DNA of 64,000 nt from Pollutimonas sp. M17 (GTDB lineage: Bacteria; Pseudomonadota; Gammaproteobacteria; Burkholderiales; Burkholderiaceae_B), in assembly GCF_025836975.1 (NCBI RefSeq), contig NZ_CP107548.1, positions 806,001 through 870,000 of the forward strand. The letters run 5' to 3'. This document shows positions 48,004 through 55,974 of this stretch, piece after piece (positions within the stretch are counted from its first letter, which is position 1; the number at the start of each line of letters is the position of its first letter). Made by a program: the position numbers and the translations under genes. Under the pieces are notes generated by a model. The model saw only the letters and a list, made by a program, of their open reading frames with translations, was not told where the DNA came from and did not search any database.

Positions 48004-48789
48004 ATGGTTCATCAGGCTCGCAAGCGCTTCGGACAGCATTTCCTGGTCGATGAGAGCGTCATCGACGCCATCGTGCGGGGGATCGCGCCCAATCAGGGCG
48101 ACAGGATCGTCGAGATCGGTCCCGGCCTGTCCGCCCTGACCGGACCGCTGATGCGCCGGCTGGACCGCCTGACGGTGGTGGAGATCGACCGCGACCTTGC
48201 GGCCCGGCTGCGGCACCAATACCCCGCCGATCGCCTGGAGGTCATCGAAGGCGATGCGCTGGACGTGGATTTTTCCGCCCTGGGCGGGGGGCTGCGCATC
48301 GTCGGCAATCTGCCCTACAACATTTCCAGCCCCTTGCTGTTCCACTTGATGGGCTGCGCCGGGCAGGTGGTGGATCAGCATTTCATGCTCCAGCGCGAAG
48401 TCATCGACCGCATGGTGGCCCAGCCTTCCACGGGCGACTACGGCCGCCTGTCGGTCATGCTGCAGTCGCGCTATCGCATGCAGAAGCTCTTCGATGTGGC
48501 CCCCGAGGCCTTCGACCCGCCTCCGCGCGTGGTGTCGGCCGTGGTGCGCATGGTGCCTTTGCCCGAGACCCGGCTGAAGCCGAAAAGCGGAAAGGCATTC
48601 GAACAACTGGTGGCCCGGGCGTTCGCGCAGCGGCGCAAGATGCTGCGGCGCGGCCTGGCGGATTGGGCGGGGCTGATCGATTGGGACGGTCTGGGGATTC
48701 CGGCCACTGCTCGCGCCGAAGAGCTCGCCGTTCCGCAGTTCATCGCGCTGTCCGACTGCCTGCTGGATGCTGGTGTCTTGAAGGCCTGA
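48004..48789 (+). CDS. rsmA: 16S rRNA dimethyladenosine transferase RsmA (KsgA)
   Basis: 261 residues. Dimethylates A1518 and A1519 of 16S r[17 protein letters not shown] is the family N-terminus, [14 protein letters not shown] the SAM loop, and [17 protein letters not shown] the catalytic NLPY motif. ATG at 48004 follows the surA stop by 4 bases. pdxA, often found between surA and rsmA, is missing. Confidence 0.95.
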   Translation: MVHQARKRFGQHFLVDESVIDAIVRGIAPNQGDRIVEIGPGLSALTGPLMRRLDRLTVVEIDRDLAARLRHQYPADRLEVIEGDALDVDFSALGGGLRIVGNLPYNISSPLLFHLMGCAGQVVDQHFMLQREVIDRMVAQPSTGDYGRLSVMLQSRYRMQKLFDVAPEAFDPPPRVVSAVVRMVPLPETRLKPKSGKAFEQLVARAFAQRRKMLRRGLADWAGLIDWDGLGIPATARAEELAVPQFIALSDCLLDAGVLKA

Positions 48790-48838
48790 TTGCATTTCCA
48801 GTGTGTTTTCGGTTCTCTTGGTTGTACGCTCTTTATGG

Positions 48839-48897
48839 CCTGTGAGTGTGTGGCCATGGTGTGAGTTCGTGGCCATGCCTGTGAGTGTGTGGTGTCA
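48839..48897. repeat. Three units of an about 20-bp tandem repeat
   Basis: CCTGTGAGTGTGTGG occurs exactly at 48839-48853 and 48878-48892, with a degenerate copy between them (GTGTGAGTTCGTGG at 48859-48872). The period is about 19-20 bases. It starts 50 bases after the rsmA stop and leads directly into the large palindrome. Confidence 0.75.
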
Positions 48898-48909
48898 GCT
48901 TGTTGAACC

Positions 48910-49123
48910 GGCGCAGCCGGTGGGCAGGGGACGGGCTCCTATCGCTGCGCCCCTTCGGGGTTCCCTTGCAGCCGCTTTGCGCCGGGGTCGGGCGCGAACT
49001 CGCAAAAATCGGTCCCCCGGACCGATTTTGTGCTCAGACATGCGCGCCCTCTTACGCCCCCGCCGCAAAGCAGCTGCGGCGGCTTGCTCAGACGTCGCCC
49101 ATCCCCTGCCCACCGGCTGCGCC
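48910..49123. repeat. 214-bp imperfect palindrome (MITE- or REP-like element)
   Basis: Outer arms 48910-48936 and 49097-49123 are 27-base inverted repeats with one mismatch. Inside them 48968-48987 pairs with the corresponding segment near 49060-49080 (about two mismatches), GGGCGCG (48990-48996) with CGCGCCC (49043-49049), and a perfect 11-pair hairpin with a three-base loop sits at the centre (49005-49029). Transcribed RNA or single-stranded DNA could fold over its whole length. No protein-coding frame and no obvious target-site duplication were seen. Confidence 0.75.
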
Positions 49124-49169
49124 TTGGCAGCGTGGCTGGCGACGGACATCGTTGAACGACAGACTTTGG

Positions 49170-49322
49170 TGGGGTGGTGATACCGTTGGGGTGATGACGC
49201 CGCTGGGGTGATGATACCGTTGGAGCGATGACACTGTTGGAGCGATGACACTGTTTGGGCAATGACCCTGTTAGGGCAATGACACCGTCAAGGCGATGAC
49301 ACCGTCAAGACGATGGGCACAT
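49170..49322. repeat. Minisatellite: nine 17-bp tandem units
   Basis: Nine contiguous 17-base units: 49170-49186, 49187-49203, 49204-49220, 49221-49237, 49238-49254, 49255-49271, 49272-49288, 49289-49305 and 49306-49322. Units 4 and 5 (TGGAGCGATGACACTGT) are identical; the core is G(C/T)(G/A)ATGA(C/T)(A/G)C(C/T)GT. A degenerate tenth copy may follow to 49340. No spacers, so this is not a CRISPR. 17 is not a multiple of three and the array is not in a gene. Confidence 0.85.
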
Positions 49323-49483
49323 TGACGATGGCTCATCCGTCAAGTCCGAATGTCCCGGCCCGCGCGGCGGGCGCGCGAGGCCGGGACGGCGCAAGACCTA
49401 TTCCAGCTGCATGGAGCGCCGCATAAAAAGGCCAAGCACAAAAAACGCCCCAGCGGCGCCTCTAATGTAAAACACCGCAGTGG

Positions 49484-49637
49484 GACGGGTGGCGGGGGCC
49501 GGACGCGGCGACTTTCGGGGCCGAGCGAGCCGTCGGCGAACGCAGCCCGAAGGGGCGGAGGAGCCAGGCCCAGCGGTGTTCGGCGCGCAGGGCGCCGAAC
49601 CGGCCACGAGGAGCAAGGCCGGCTCCCGCCACCCGAC
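49484..49637. repeat. Second inverted-repeat element, 154 bp
   Basis: Terminal arms 49484-49502 and 49619-49637 are 19-base inverted repeats with two mismatches; a nine-pair perfect hairpin lies inside (49578-49586 with 49592-49600). The plan (outer arms plus internal palindrome) is like the larger element 360 bases upstream, but the sequences are not the same. Confidence 0.55.
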
Positions 49638-49768
49638 CCGCGTCAGAATATACCTTGCACGAGCCCCGCACCGGCACCGGCACCGCAACAAGCAAGCCCG
49701 CCTCAGCGAACACCCTGCACGGCTCCGGCCCCCGCACCGCTGTTTGCGGGCACGGTACCGTTGCGGCA

Positions 49769-50998
49769 TCAACCGAAGAACCAGTAGCACACCCCTATGG
49801 ATGCCAGCACGCCCGCCAGATCGGCGATCAGCGCGCAGCCCACGGCATGGCGGGCGCGCTGGATGCCCACCGCGCCGAAATACACCGCCAGCACATAGAA
49901 GGTGGTCTCGGTGCTGCCTTGCACGGTGGCGGCCAACAGGGCGGGGAAGCTGTCCACGCCGAAATGCTGCATGGTTTCGATGAGCATGGCGCGCGCCGCG
50001 CTGCCCGAGAAGGGCTTGACCAGGGCCGTGGGCAGTGCGTCGACGAATCGCGCGTCCAGGCCGGCGGCATGCACCAGCCATCGCACGCCGTCCAGCGCGA
50101 CATCCAGCGCGCCGGAGGCGCGCAATACCCCGATGGCGCACAGCATGGCGACCAGGTAGGGCAGCAGGTTGCGCGAGATGTCGAAGCCTTCCTTGGCGCC
50201 TTCGACAAAGCACTCATAGACCGGAACCTTTTTTCGCGCACCCGCCAGCAGGAACGCCATGATGATGCTGAACAGCGTCAGGTTGCCCATCAGGGAGGAC
50301 ATGGCGCCGATGGCCGCGCCGCTGAGGGTGGCCAGCAAGGCCATGAAGCCGCCCAGGACCACGACCAGGGCGCCCAGCCAGGCCAGTACGACCGGATCGT
50401 GCAGCCTGAGCCTTTGCATGAACGCCACGGCCAGCAGGCCGGCCAGGGACGAGGCCGAGGTGGCCAGCAGGATGGGCAGGAAAACCAGCGTGGGGTCGGG
50501 GGCGCCCTGCTGGATCCGGTACATGAAGATGCTGACCGGCAGGAGCGTCAGCGATGAAGCGTTCATCACCAGGAACAGGATTTGCGCATTGGTGGCCGAT
50601 TTGGGGTCCGGATTGAGCGATTGCAGTTCGCGCATCGCGCGCAGGCCGATGGGCGTGGCGGCGTTGTCCAGTCCCAATCCGTTGGCGGCGAAATTCAGGG
50701 TGATCAGGCCCAGCGCCGGATGGCCGGGAGGCACTTCCGGCATGAGCCTGCGAAACAGCGGCGCCAGCAGGCGGCCCAGCGCTTCGATGAGTCCCGCCGC
50801 TTCGGCGATGCGCAGAAAGCCCAGCCACAAGGTCAGGGTTCCGAAGAGCAGGATCATGATCTGGACGGAAAGCTCGGCCATGTCGAACAGGCCGAGCACG
50901 ATGCGCGAGAAGACCTCGGGGTCGTCCAGCGCGATCCATTGATACAGGCCGGATACCGAAGCCACGATGAAGAAGGCAAGCCAGAGCGTATTGAGCAT
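49769..50998 (-). CDS. SpmA/SpmB-type nucleoside-recognition (Gate) membrane protein
   Basis: 409 residues, about ten membrane helices. It combines in one chain the two halves known in Bacillus as spore maturation proteins SpmA and SpmB: the first half contains NFAANGLGLDNAATPIGLRAM, the second VKPFSGSAARAMLIETM and QGSTETTFYVLAVYFGAVG, both characteristic nucleoside-recognition domain signatures. Such fusions occur in non-sporulating Gram-negatives, where their function is not known; transport of a small solute is a guess. ATG at 50996-50998. The gene is bordered by the repeat island downstream and by the divergent acyl-CoA dehydrogenase. Confidence 0.85.
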   Translation of the reverse strand: MLNTLWLAFFIVASVSGLYQWIALDDPEVFSRIVLGLFDMAELSVQIMILLFGTLTLWLGFLRIAEAAGLIEALGRLLAPLFRRLMPEVPPGHPALGLITLNFAANGLGLDNAATPIGLRAMRELQSLNPDPKSATNAQILFLVMNASSLTLLPVSIFMYRIQQGAPDPTLVFLPILLATSASSLAGLLAVAFMQRLRLHDPVVLAWLGALVVVLGGFMALLATLSGAAIGAMSSLMGNLTLFSIIMAFLLAGARKKVPVYECFVEGAKEGFDISRNLLPYLVAMLCAIGVLRASGALDVALDGVRWLVHAAGLDARFVDALPTALVKPFSGSAARAMLIETMQHFGVDSFPALLAATVQGSTETTFYVLAVYFGAVGIQRARHAVGCALIADLAGVLASIGVCYWFFG

Positions 50999-51144
50999 GG
51001 AGCGTTGCGCAAGGACAGTGATGGGCAGAGCCAGATTGTCGCAGACTCTGTGCGGACAGGGATAGTCCGCAGGGGAGATACTGTTCAGCCATCGTTCTTT
51101 CGGGGGATAATGGCTGCTACCGAGACACCGATAAAGGGAGCAAC

Positions 51145-53367
51145 ATGAACTGGAGAGCCTGGCGCCGCCAGTGGCTGACCGAGCCTTTGTACCGCATGGC
51201 GCGCGAAGCCATGCCGCGGCTATCGTCCACCGAGCAGGAAGCCATCGAGGCGGGCGATGTGTGGTGGGACGCCCAACTGTTTTCGGGCAAGCCCGATTGG
51301 CGGCAGTTGCTCGACGCGCCGCGGGTCTCGCTGACGCCGCAGGAACAGGCTTTCATGGACGGCCCGGTGGCGCAGGTCTGCCGCATGCTGAACGATTGGC
51401 AGATCACCTGGCGGGACGCGGACCTTCCCGCCGATGTCTGGGCCTTCTTCAAGGAACATGGCTTCTTCGGGATGATCATTCCACAGGAGTACGGCGGGCT
51501 GGGCTTCTCGCCCTATGCCCATTCCGAAGTCGTGCGTCGGATCTCCGTGCGCTCGGTGACCGCGGCCGTGACCGTCATGGTGCCCAATTCCCTGGGTCCC
51601 GGCGAACTGCTGATGCAGTTCGGCACTCAGGACCAGCGCGACTACTGGCTGCCCAGGCTGGCCCGGGGCCAGGAAATTCCATGCTTCGGCCTGACCAGCC
51701 CCGAAGCGGGCTCCGATGCCGCCTCCATGACCGATACCGGCGTGGTGTGCCGGCGTCAGGTCGACGGCGTCGACACCCTGGGCATACTGCTCAATTGGCG
51801 CAAGCGCTACATTACCTTGAGCCCGGTCGCCACCGTGCTGGGCCTGGCCTTCAAGTTGTCCGATCCCGACGGGTTGATCGGGGACGATCCCGGGCCTGGC
51901 ATTTCCGTGGCTCTGGTGCCCACGCACCTGCCGGGCGTTCAGACGGGCCGCCGGCATCTGCCCGCCCTGCAGGCTTTCCAGAACGGGCCCACGGAAGGCC
52001 ATGATGTTTTCGTCCCGCTGGACGCCCTGATAGGCGGGGTGGAGCAGGCCGGAAAGGGCTGGCAGATGCTGATGAGCGCGCTGGCGGCGGGCCGGGGCAT
52101 TTCCCTGCCGTCCCTGTCGGCGGCCGCCTGCGCCTTTACCGCTCATACGTCCGGGGCCTATGCCCGCGTGCGCACCCAGTTCGGCATACCCATAGGCAAG
52201 TTCGAAGGCGTGCAGGAAAAACTGGGGCGCCTGGCGGGCAATGCCTATCTGGTCGAAGCCGCGCGGCGCTATACCTGCGCGGGGCTCGAGATGGGCTACA
52301 AGCCGGCGGTCGTTTCGGCCATCATGAAGCTTCATGCCACCGAGCGCATGCGGCAATCGGTGAACGACGCCATGGACATTCATGCGGGCAAGGCCGTCAT
52401 CGACGGCCCCGGCAATTATCTTGGCAATCTGTATCGGGCGCTGCCTGTGGCCATTACCGTGGAAGGCGCCAACATCCTGACCCGCAACCTTATCGTATTC
52501 GGGCAGGGGGCGATCCGGGCGCATCCCTACTTGATGAAAGAAGTCGTGGCGCTGGCCGACAGCGACGAGCAGGCCGGCCAGGATGCCTTCGATGCGGTCA
52601 TCTGGACCCACCTGGCGCACAGCGCCAGGAATGCGCTGCGCGCGACGGGCATGGCGTGGACGGCCGGACGGCTGGCCGCCGCGCCGCGCGAGGCCGGGGC
52701 GGCGGCCGCCTATTATCGCGGCCTGTCGCGCTACTCAGCCGCTTTTGCCCTGGTGTCTGAAATGACCTTGCTGACGCTGGGCGGAAGCCTGAAGCGCAAG
52801 GAAATGCTGTCGGCGCGGCTGGGCGACATCCTGGCCGAGCTCTTCCTGGTATCGGCGGTGCTCAAGCGCTGGCACGACGACGGCCGGCACGAATCCGACC
52901 TGCCCCTGTTGCGCTTTTGCGCCTTGCAGGGCTTTGCCATGATCGAGAAGCGCCTGAACGAAGTGTTGCTCAATTTTCCGTCGCGCGGGCTTGCCTGGTT
53001 GCTGCGCGGCCTGCTTCTGCCGCCGGGCCTGGGGGCGTCGCCGCCCTCGGATGCGCTCACCGCCGCCTGCGCGAATCTGCTGATGGAACCCTCCGATACG
53101 CGCGACCGCCTGGTGGGCGCCGTTTGGGAAGGGCATGACAGCCCCAGCGTGGAGTTGCTGGAGCGTGCCTACGAACTCGTCATCGAAGCGCAGCCTCTGC
53201 TGGACCGCGTCAAGCACGCGGGCCTGAAGGATTGGCGGCTGGCCCATGCCAAAGGGGCGATCACCGACGAGCAGGCCGCTTTGCTCACGGCGGTCGAAAG
53301 CGCGGTGGCGCAGGTGATCGAGGTGGACGACTTCGGACCGGGCGAATTCGCCCGGCCCGCGGCCTAG
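51145..53367 (+). CDS. FadE-type acyl-CoA dehydrogenase
   Basis: 740 residues. Flavin-dependent first step of beta-oxidation, of the large FadE type rather than the 380-residue type. N-terminal helical domain (PQEYGGLGFSPYAHSEVV), middle beta domain (FGLTSPEAGSDAASM and GILLNWRKRYITLSPVA), C-terminal helical domain (FGIPIGKFEGVQEKLG, ATERMRQSVNDAMDIHAGKAV) and an additional C-terminal DUF1974-like half (from about residue 470). ATG has AAGGGAGC upstream. Substrate chain length cannot be read. Other beta-oxidation genes are not adjacent. Confidence 0.88.
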   Translation: MNWRAWRRQWLTEPLYRMAREAMPRLSSTEQEAIEAGDVWWDAQLFSGKPDWRQLLDAPRVSLTPQEQAFMDGPVAQVCRMLNDWQITWRDADLPADVWAFFKEHGFFGMIIPQEYGGLGFSPYAHSEVVRRISVRSVTAAVTVMVPNSLGPGELLMQFGTQDQRDYWLPRLARGQEIPCFGLTSPEAGSDAASMTDTGVVCRRQVDGVDTLGILLNWRKRYITLSPVATVLGLAFKLSDPDGLIGDDPGPGISVALVPTHLPGVQTGRRHLPALQAFQNGPTEGHDVFVPLDALIGGVEQAGKGWQMLMSALAAGRGISLPSLSAAACAFTAHTSGAYARVRTQFGIPIGKFEGVQEKLGRLAGNAYLVEAARRYTCAGLEMGYKPAVVSAIMKLHATERMRQSVNDAMDIHAGKAVIDGPGNYLGNLYRALPVAITVEGANILTRNLIVFGQGAIRAHPYLMKEVVALADSDEQAGQDAFDAVIWTHLAHSARNALRATGMAWTAGRLAAAPREAGAAAAYYRGLSRYSAAFALVSEMTLLTLGGSLKRKEMLSARLGDILAELFLVSAVLKRWHDDGRHESDLPLLRFCALQGFAMIEKRLNEVLLNFPSRGLAWLLRGLLLPPGLGASPPSDALTAACANLLMEPSDTRDRLVGAVWEGHDSPSVELLERAYELVIEAQPLLDRVKHAGLKDWRLAHAKGAITDEQAALLTAVESAVAQVIEVDDFGPGEFARPAA

Positions 53368-53399
53368 AGTGCCGTCCGGCCAAGGGTCGCCGGGGGGCT

Positions 53400-53795
53400 T
53401 TAGTCCGCCCGGTCCTTGCGCTGGATCAGTTCGATCTTGTAGCCGTCGGGGTCTTCCACGAAGGCGATGACGGTCTGGCCGTGCTTCATGGGACCCGCCT
53501 CGCGGGTCACGCGGCCACCCTTTTCCTTGATGCGCGCACAGGCGTCGTAGGCGTTCTCGACCTCGAGCGCAATGTGCCCGTAGCCGTTGCCCAGGTCGTA
53601 AGAGGGCGTGTCCCAGTTGTGCGTCAGCTCGATGACGGCGCCCTGGTCCTCGTCCTGATAGCCCACGAAGGCCAGGGTGAACTTGCCGTCGGGATAGTCT
53701 TTGCGGCGCAGCAGCCTCATTCCCAATACGTTGGTGTAGAACTGCAGTGAGCGTTCCAGATCGCCTACGCGCAGCATGGTGTGTAGTAAACGCAA
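53400..53795 (-). CDS. gloA: Lactoylglutathione lyase (glyoxalase I)
   Basis: 131 residues. Isomerises the methylglyoxal-glutathione hemithioacetal. It reads [16 protein letters not shown], almost the E. coli GloA start; metal ligands match H5, the Glu of VIELTH, the His of YGHIAL and the Glu of YKIEL, which suggests the Ni/Co-type enzyme. The start is TTG at 53793-53795, with a strong AAGGAGA six bases upstream. It is the last gene of the minus-strand run glyQ to gloA. Confidence 0.93.
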   Translation of the reverse strand: MRLLHTMLRVGDLERSLQFYTNVLGMRLLRRKDYPDGKFTLAFVGYQDEDQGAVIELTHNWDTPSYDLGNGYGHIALEVENAYDACARIKEKGGRVTREAGPMKHGQTVIAFVEDPDGYKIELIQRKDRAD

Positions 53796-53838
53796 GGAAA
53801 TCTCCTTGAAGGTGATGGGTTGAACGAGCGGGGGCGCT

Positions 53839-54717
53839 TCAGATCAATGGAAGCGAGCCCGGGTTGTGTTGCCGAAGCGCATCGCGCGAACGCTCGAAGC
53901 CCGGAAGTATGCGGCCGACTTCGCGCCAGAAGTCCTTGCTGTGGTTCATTTCGCGCAGATGCGCCAGTTCGTGCGCAATGACGTAATCGATGACGTCATG
54001 GTCGAAGTGTATCAGGCGCCAATTGAGCATGATGTTGCCATCGCTGCTGCATGAGCCCCAGCGGGTCGCCGCCGACGATAGCCGCCAGCGCCGGATGGCC
54101 AGCCCATTGGCGTCCAGGAAATGCCGCAGGCGTTGCTCGAACCACTCGGCCGCCTGCTGCTGCAGCCAGGCATGGACGCTGTCCCGTATGCGGTGCCGGT
54201 CGGCGCCGGGGGGCAGCGCCAGGCTCAGCGTGTCGCCGTCGCGGGGCTTGAATGGGCTGCCGCTGAATGCAGTCGTCTTTCCGGCGCCGTTCAGCTCGAG
54301 CACGATGCGCCGGCCCAGATAAGGAATGCTGCCGCCTTGCTGCCATAGCGTGTCCGCCGTGGCCAGATGCCGCTGCCTGGCCCTCAGAGCGCGCAGCTTG
54401 GTCAGGATCCAATTGGCTTTTTCCACCACCGCGGCGTCGATCTGTCCCAATGTCACCCAATTTGGAGCCGTCACCTGCAAGCCGTCGTCGTTGACGGTCA
54501 GGCCTATGCTTTTGCGGCGCGAGCGCTGCAGCACGAAGCCGATGGTCTGCCCAGGGGTGGCGACCTCGCGCCATCGCGCGTTGCGTGGCAGCGATGGCGG
54601 TGGCAGGGTGGCGACAACGGCCGGTTCGATCGCCGGCGGCGGGGCGGGGGCGGGCACGGCCGGCGGGAGCGCCGCCGGGGCATCTGAAAAAAGCTCCAGT
54701 TGCCTATTCGGATCCAT
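53839..54717 (-). CDS. YgjP-type zinc metallopeptidase (DUF45)
   Basis: 292 residues. A Pro/Ala-rich N-terminal 50 residues precede the YgjP domain (about 60-285), with [35 protein letters not shown] and the zinc motif [16 protein letters not shown]. The HExxH-like HELAH and the second His/Asp region are intact, so it is probably an active metallopeptidase; substrate unknown. Cytoplasmic. ATG at 54715-54717. The gene overlaps the end of the acyltransferase gene upstream by 14 bases. Confidence 0.85.
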   Translation of the reverse strand: MDPNRQLELFSDAPAALPPAVPAPAPPPAIEPAVVATLPPPSLPRNARWREVATPGQTIGFVLQRSRRKSIGLTVNDDGLQVTAPNWVTLGQIDAAVVEKANWILTKLRALRARQRHLATADTLWQQGGSIPYLGRRIVLELNGAGKTTAFSGSPFKPRDGDTLSLALPPGADRHRIRDSVHAWLQQQAAEWFEQRLRHFLDANGLAIRRWRLSSAATRWGSCSSDGNIMLNWRLIHFDHDVIDYVIAHELAHLREMNHSKDFWREVGRILPGFERSRDALRQHNPGSLPLI

Positions 54718-55438
54718 ATCGTTCGGGATTGAGCACGCGCATTTCGGATTCGATCCAGTCGCGTACTTTCTCGTTCACAAGATCCGGCGTCAGGCCGGCG
54801 GGATCGATCAGGGGGCCTATCGATACGGTGACCAGTCCGGGCTTCTTGATGAAGGCATTGCGTCGCCAGCATTCGCCGGCATTGTGCGCCACCGGAATGA
54901 TGGGAGTATTGGTGCGCGTGGCAAGCAGCGCGCCGCCCATTTTGTATCGGCCCGCCTTGCCCGGTGCGATGCGCGTCCCCTCGGGGAACAGGATGGGCCA
55001 GCGGCCGGCGTCGATGCGCTCCTGGCCTATGCGCACCACCTGCTCGAAGGCATCGCGTCCTTTTGAGCGGTCTATGGGTATCATGCGCAACAGCGCCAGG
55101 CCCCAGCCGAAGAAAGGCACCCAGTGCAGTTCTTTCTTGTAGACGAAACAAAGTTCGCGGGGCATGTAGGCGGGAAAGAACAAGGTTTCCCAGGCCGACT
55201 GGTGTTTGGACAGCAGGATGGCGCCGCCCTCGGGAAGGTTCTCGGCGCCTTTCAACTGCCAGCGTATGCCCAGGATGGCCTTGGCGCCCCAGACCGCCAG
55301 GCGCGGCCAGCCCACCGTGAGCTTGTAGCGCCAGCGCAGCGGCAAGGGCGACCACAGGATGCAGGCCAGGGCGTAGGGGATGACGGTGACGATAAGGAAG
55401 AGCTGATACAGGCTTGCGCGCAATACGGCCATGGTCAT
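54704..55438 (-). CDS. Lysophospholipid / 1-acylglycerol-3-phosphate acyltransferase
   Basis: 244 residues with an N-terminal membrane helix (about 10-30). PlsC-type motifs: SKHQSAWETLFFP carries H-x4-E in place of the usual H-x4-D, a substitution I believe is common in this betaproteobacterial subfamily, and LFPEGTRIAPG is the FPEGTR motif. It acylates a lysophospholipid at the inner membrane. ATG 55438 overlaps the gmhB stop (ATGA); a second ATG at 55432 lies six bases after GGGGA and would give 242 residues. I prefer the overlap but both are plausible. Confidence 0.85.
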   Translation of the reverse strand: MTMAVLRASLYQLFLIVTVIPYALACILWSPLPLRWRYKLTVGWPRLAVWGAKAILGIRWQLKGAENLPEGGAILLSKHQSAWETLFFPAYMPRELCFVYKKELHWVPFFGWGLALLRMIPIDRSKGRDAFEQVVRIGQERIDAGRWPILFPEGTRIAPGKAGRYKMGGALLATRTNTPIIPVAHNAGECWRRNAFIKKPGLVTVSIGPLIDPAGLTPDLVNEKVRDWIESEMRVLNPERYGSE

Positions 55439-55974
55439 TCCCCGGTCAGCCAGGCGTCCACGACCGAAGCCAGGTCCGCGCGGATTTCGGTGCCCGCGGG
55501 CAGAGGCCCCTGTCCGCGGGTTTTTTCCCCATTGCCCGTCAGGACCAGCCAGGGAACGCAGCCTGCCTGGCTGGCGGCCTGCAGGTCGCGCAGCGAGTCG
55601 CCGACGGCCGGCACGTTCTTCAAGTCGATGTCGTAGCGGCGGCCGATGTCCACGAACAGGCCGGTCCGGGGCTTGCGGCAGCCGCAGTCGTCGTCCGGCC
55701 CGTGCGGGCACACGAAAATGGCATCGATGGCGCCGCCGGCCTGGGCGGCTTCGCGCCGCATCTTGGCATGGATGGCATTGAGCGTGTCCATGCTGAACAG
55801 GCCCCGCGCGAGGCCGGACTGGTTGCTTGCGATGACGACGCGCCAATTGGCGCGCGACAGGCGCGCAATGGCCTCCAGGCTGCCCGGCAGGGGTATCCAT
55901 TCGTCCGGATGCTTGATGAAGGCGGCACTGTCCTGGTTGATGACGCCGTCGCGGTCGAGTATGGCGAGTTTCAC
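55435..55974 (-). CDS. gmhB: D-glycero-beta-D-manno-heptose 1,7-bisphosphate 7-phosphatase GmhB
   Basis: 179 residues. HAD-type phosphatase of the ADP-heptose pathway for LPS core. Catalytic motif LAILDRDGVIN near the N-terminus, zinc-binding CPHGPDDDCGC, and ASNQSGLARG. GTG at 55972-55974 overlaps the glyS stop (GTGA). Its pathway partners (hldE, waaC and others) are not in this window. Confidence 0.93.
   Translation of the reverse strand: MKLAILDRDGVINQDSAAFIKHPDEWIPLPGSLEAIARLSRANWRVVIASNQSGLARGLFSMDTLNAIHAKMRREAAQAGGAIDAIFVCPHGPDDDCGCRKPRTGLFVDIGRRYDIDLKNVPAVGDSLRDLQAASQAGCVPWLVLTGNGEKTRGQGPLPAGTEIRADLASVVDAWLTGE

Larger units (their letters stand above)
48790..49768. other. Gene-free, repeat-dense intergenic island
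   Basis: 979 bases between rsmA and the end of the SpmA/B-type gene. It contains three units of an about 20-bp repeat, a 214-bp imperfect palindrome, a 17-bp tandem array and a second inverted-repeat element, each listed separately. No reading frame in it has a domain, codon bias or a ribosome-binding site I would support; the longest ones are Arg/Pro/Ala-rich low-complexity translations. The composition (very GC-rich, with runs such as CACCGG repeated near 49670) differs from the neighbouring genes. Confidence 0.7.

Noticed and set aside
49170-49322. CRISPR array
   Set aside because: Units are contiguous 17-mers without spacers, and no cas gene is in the window.
49427-49465. Minus-strand terminator for the SpmA/B-type gene (short stem followed by T6)
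   Set aside because: Only four pairs in the stem and about 300 bases from the stop codon.
48790-49768. Insertion sequence or transposase remnant
   Set aside because: Inverted repeats are present, but there is no transposase-like reading frame and no clear target-site duplication; only a non-autonomous element is possible.
49350-49787. 145-codon open frame rich in Arg, Pro and Gly in the repeat island
   Set aside because: Spans the second inverted-repeat element, has low complexity, no ribosome-binding site and no similarity that I recognise.
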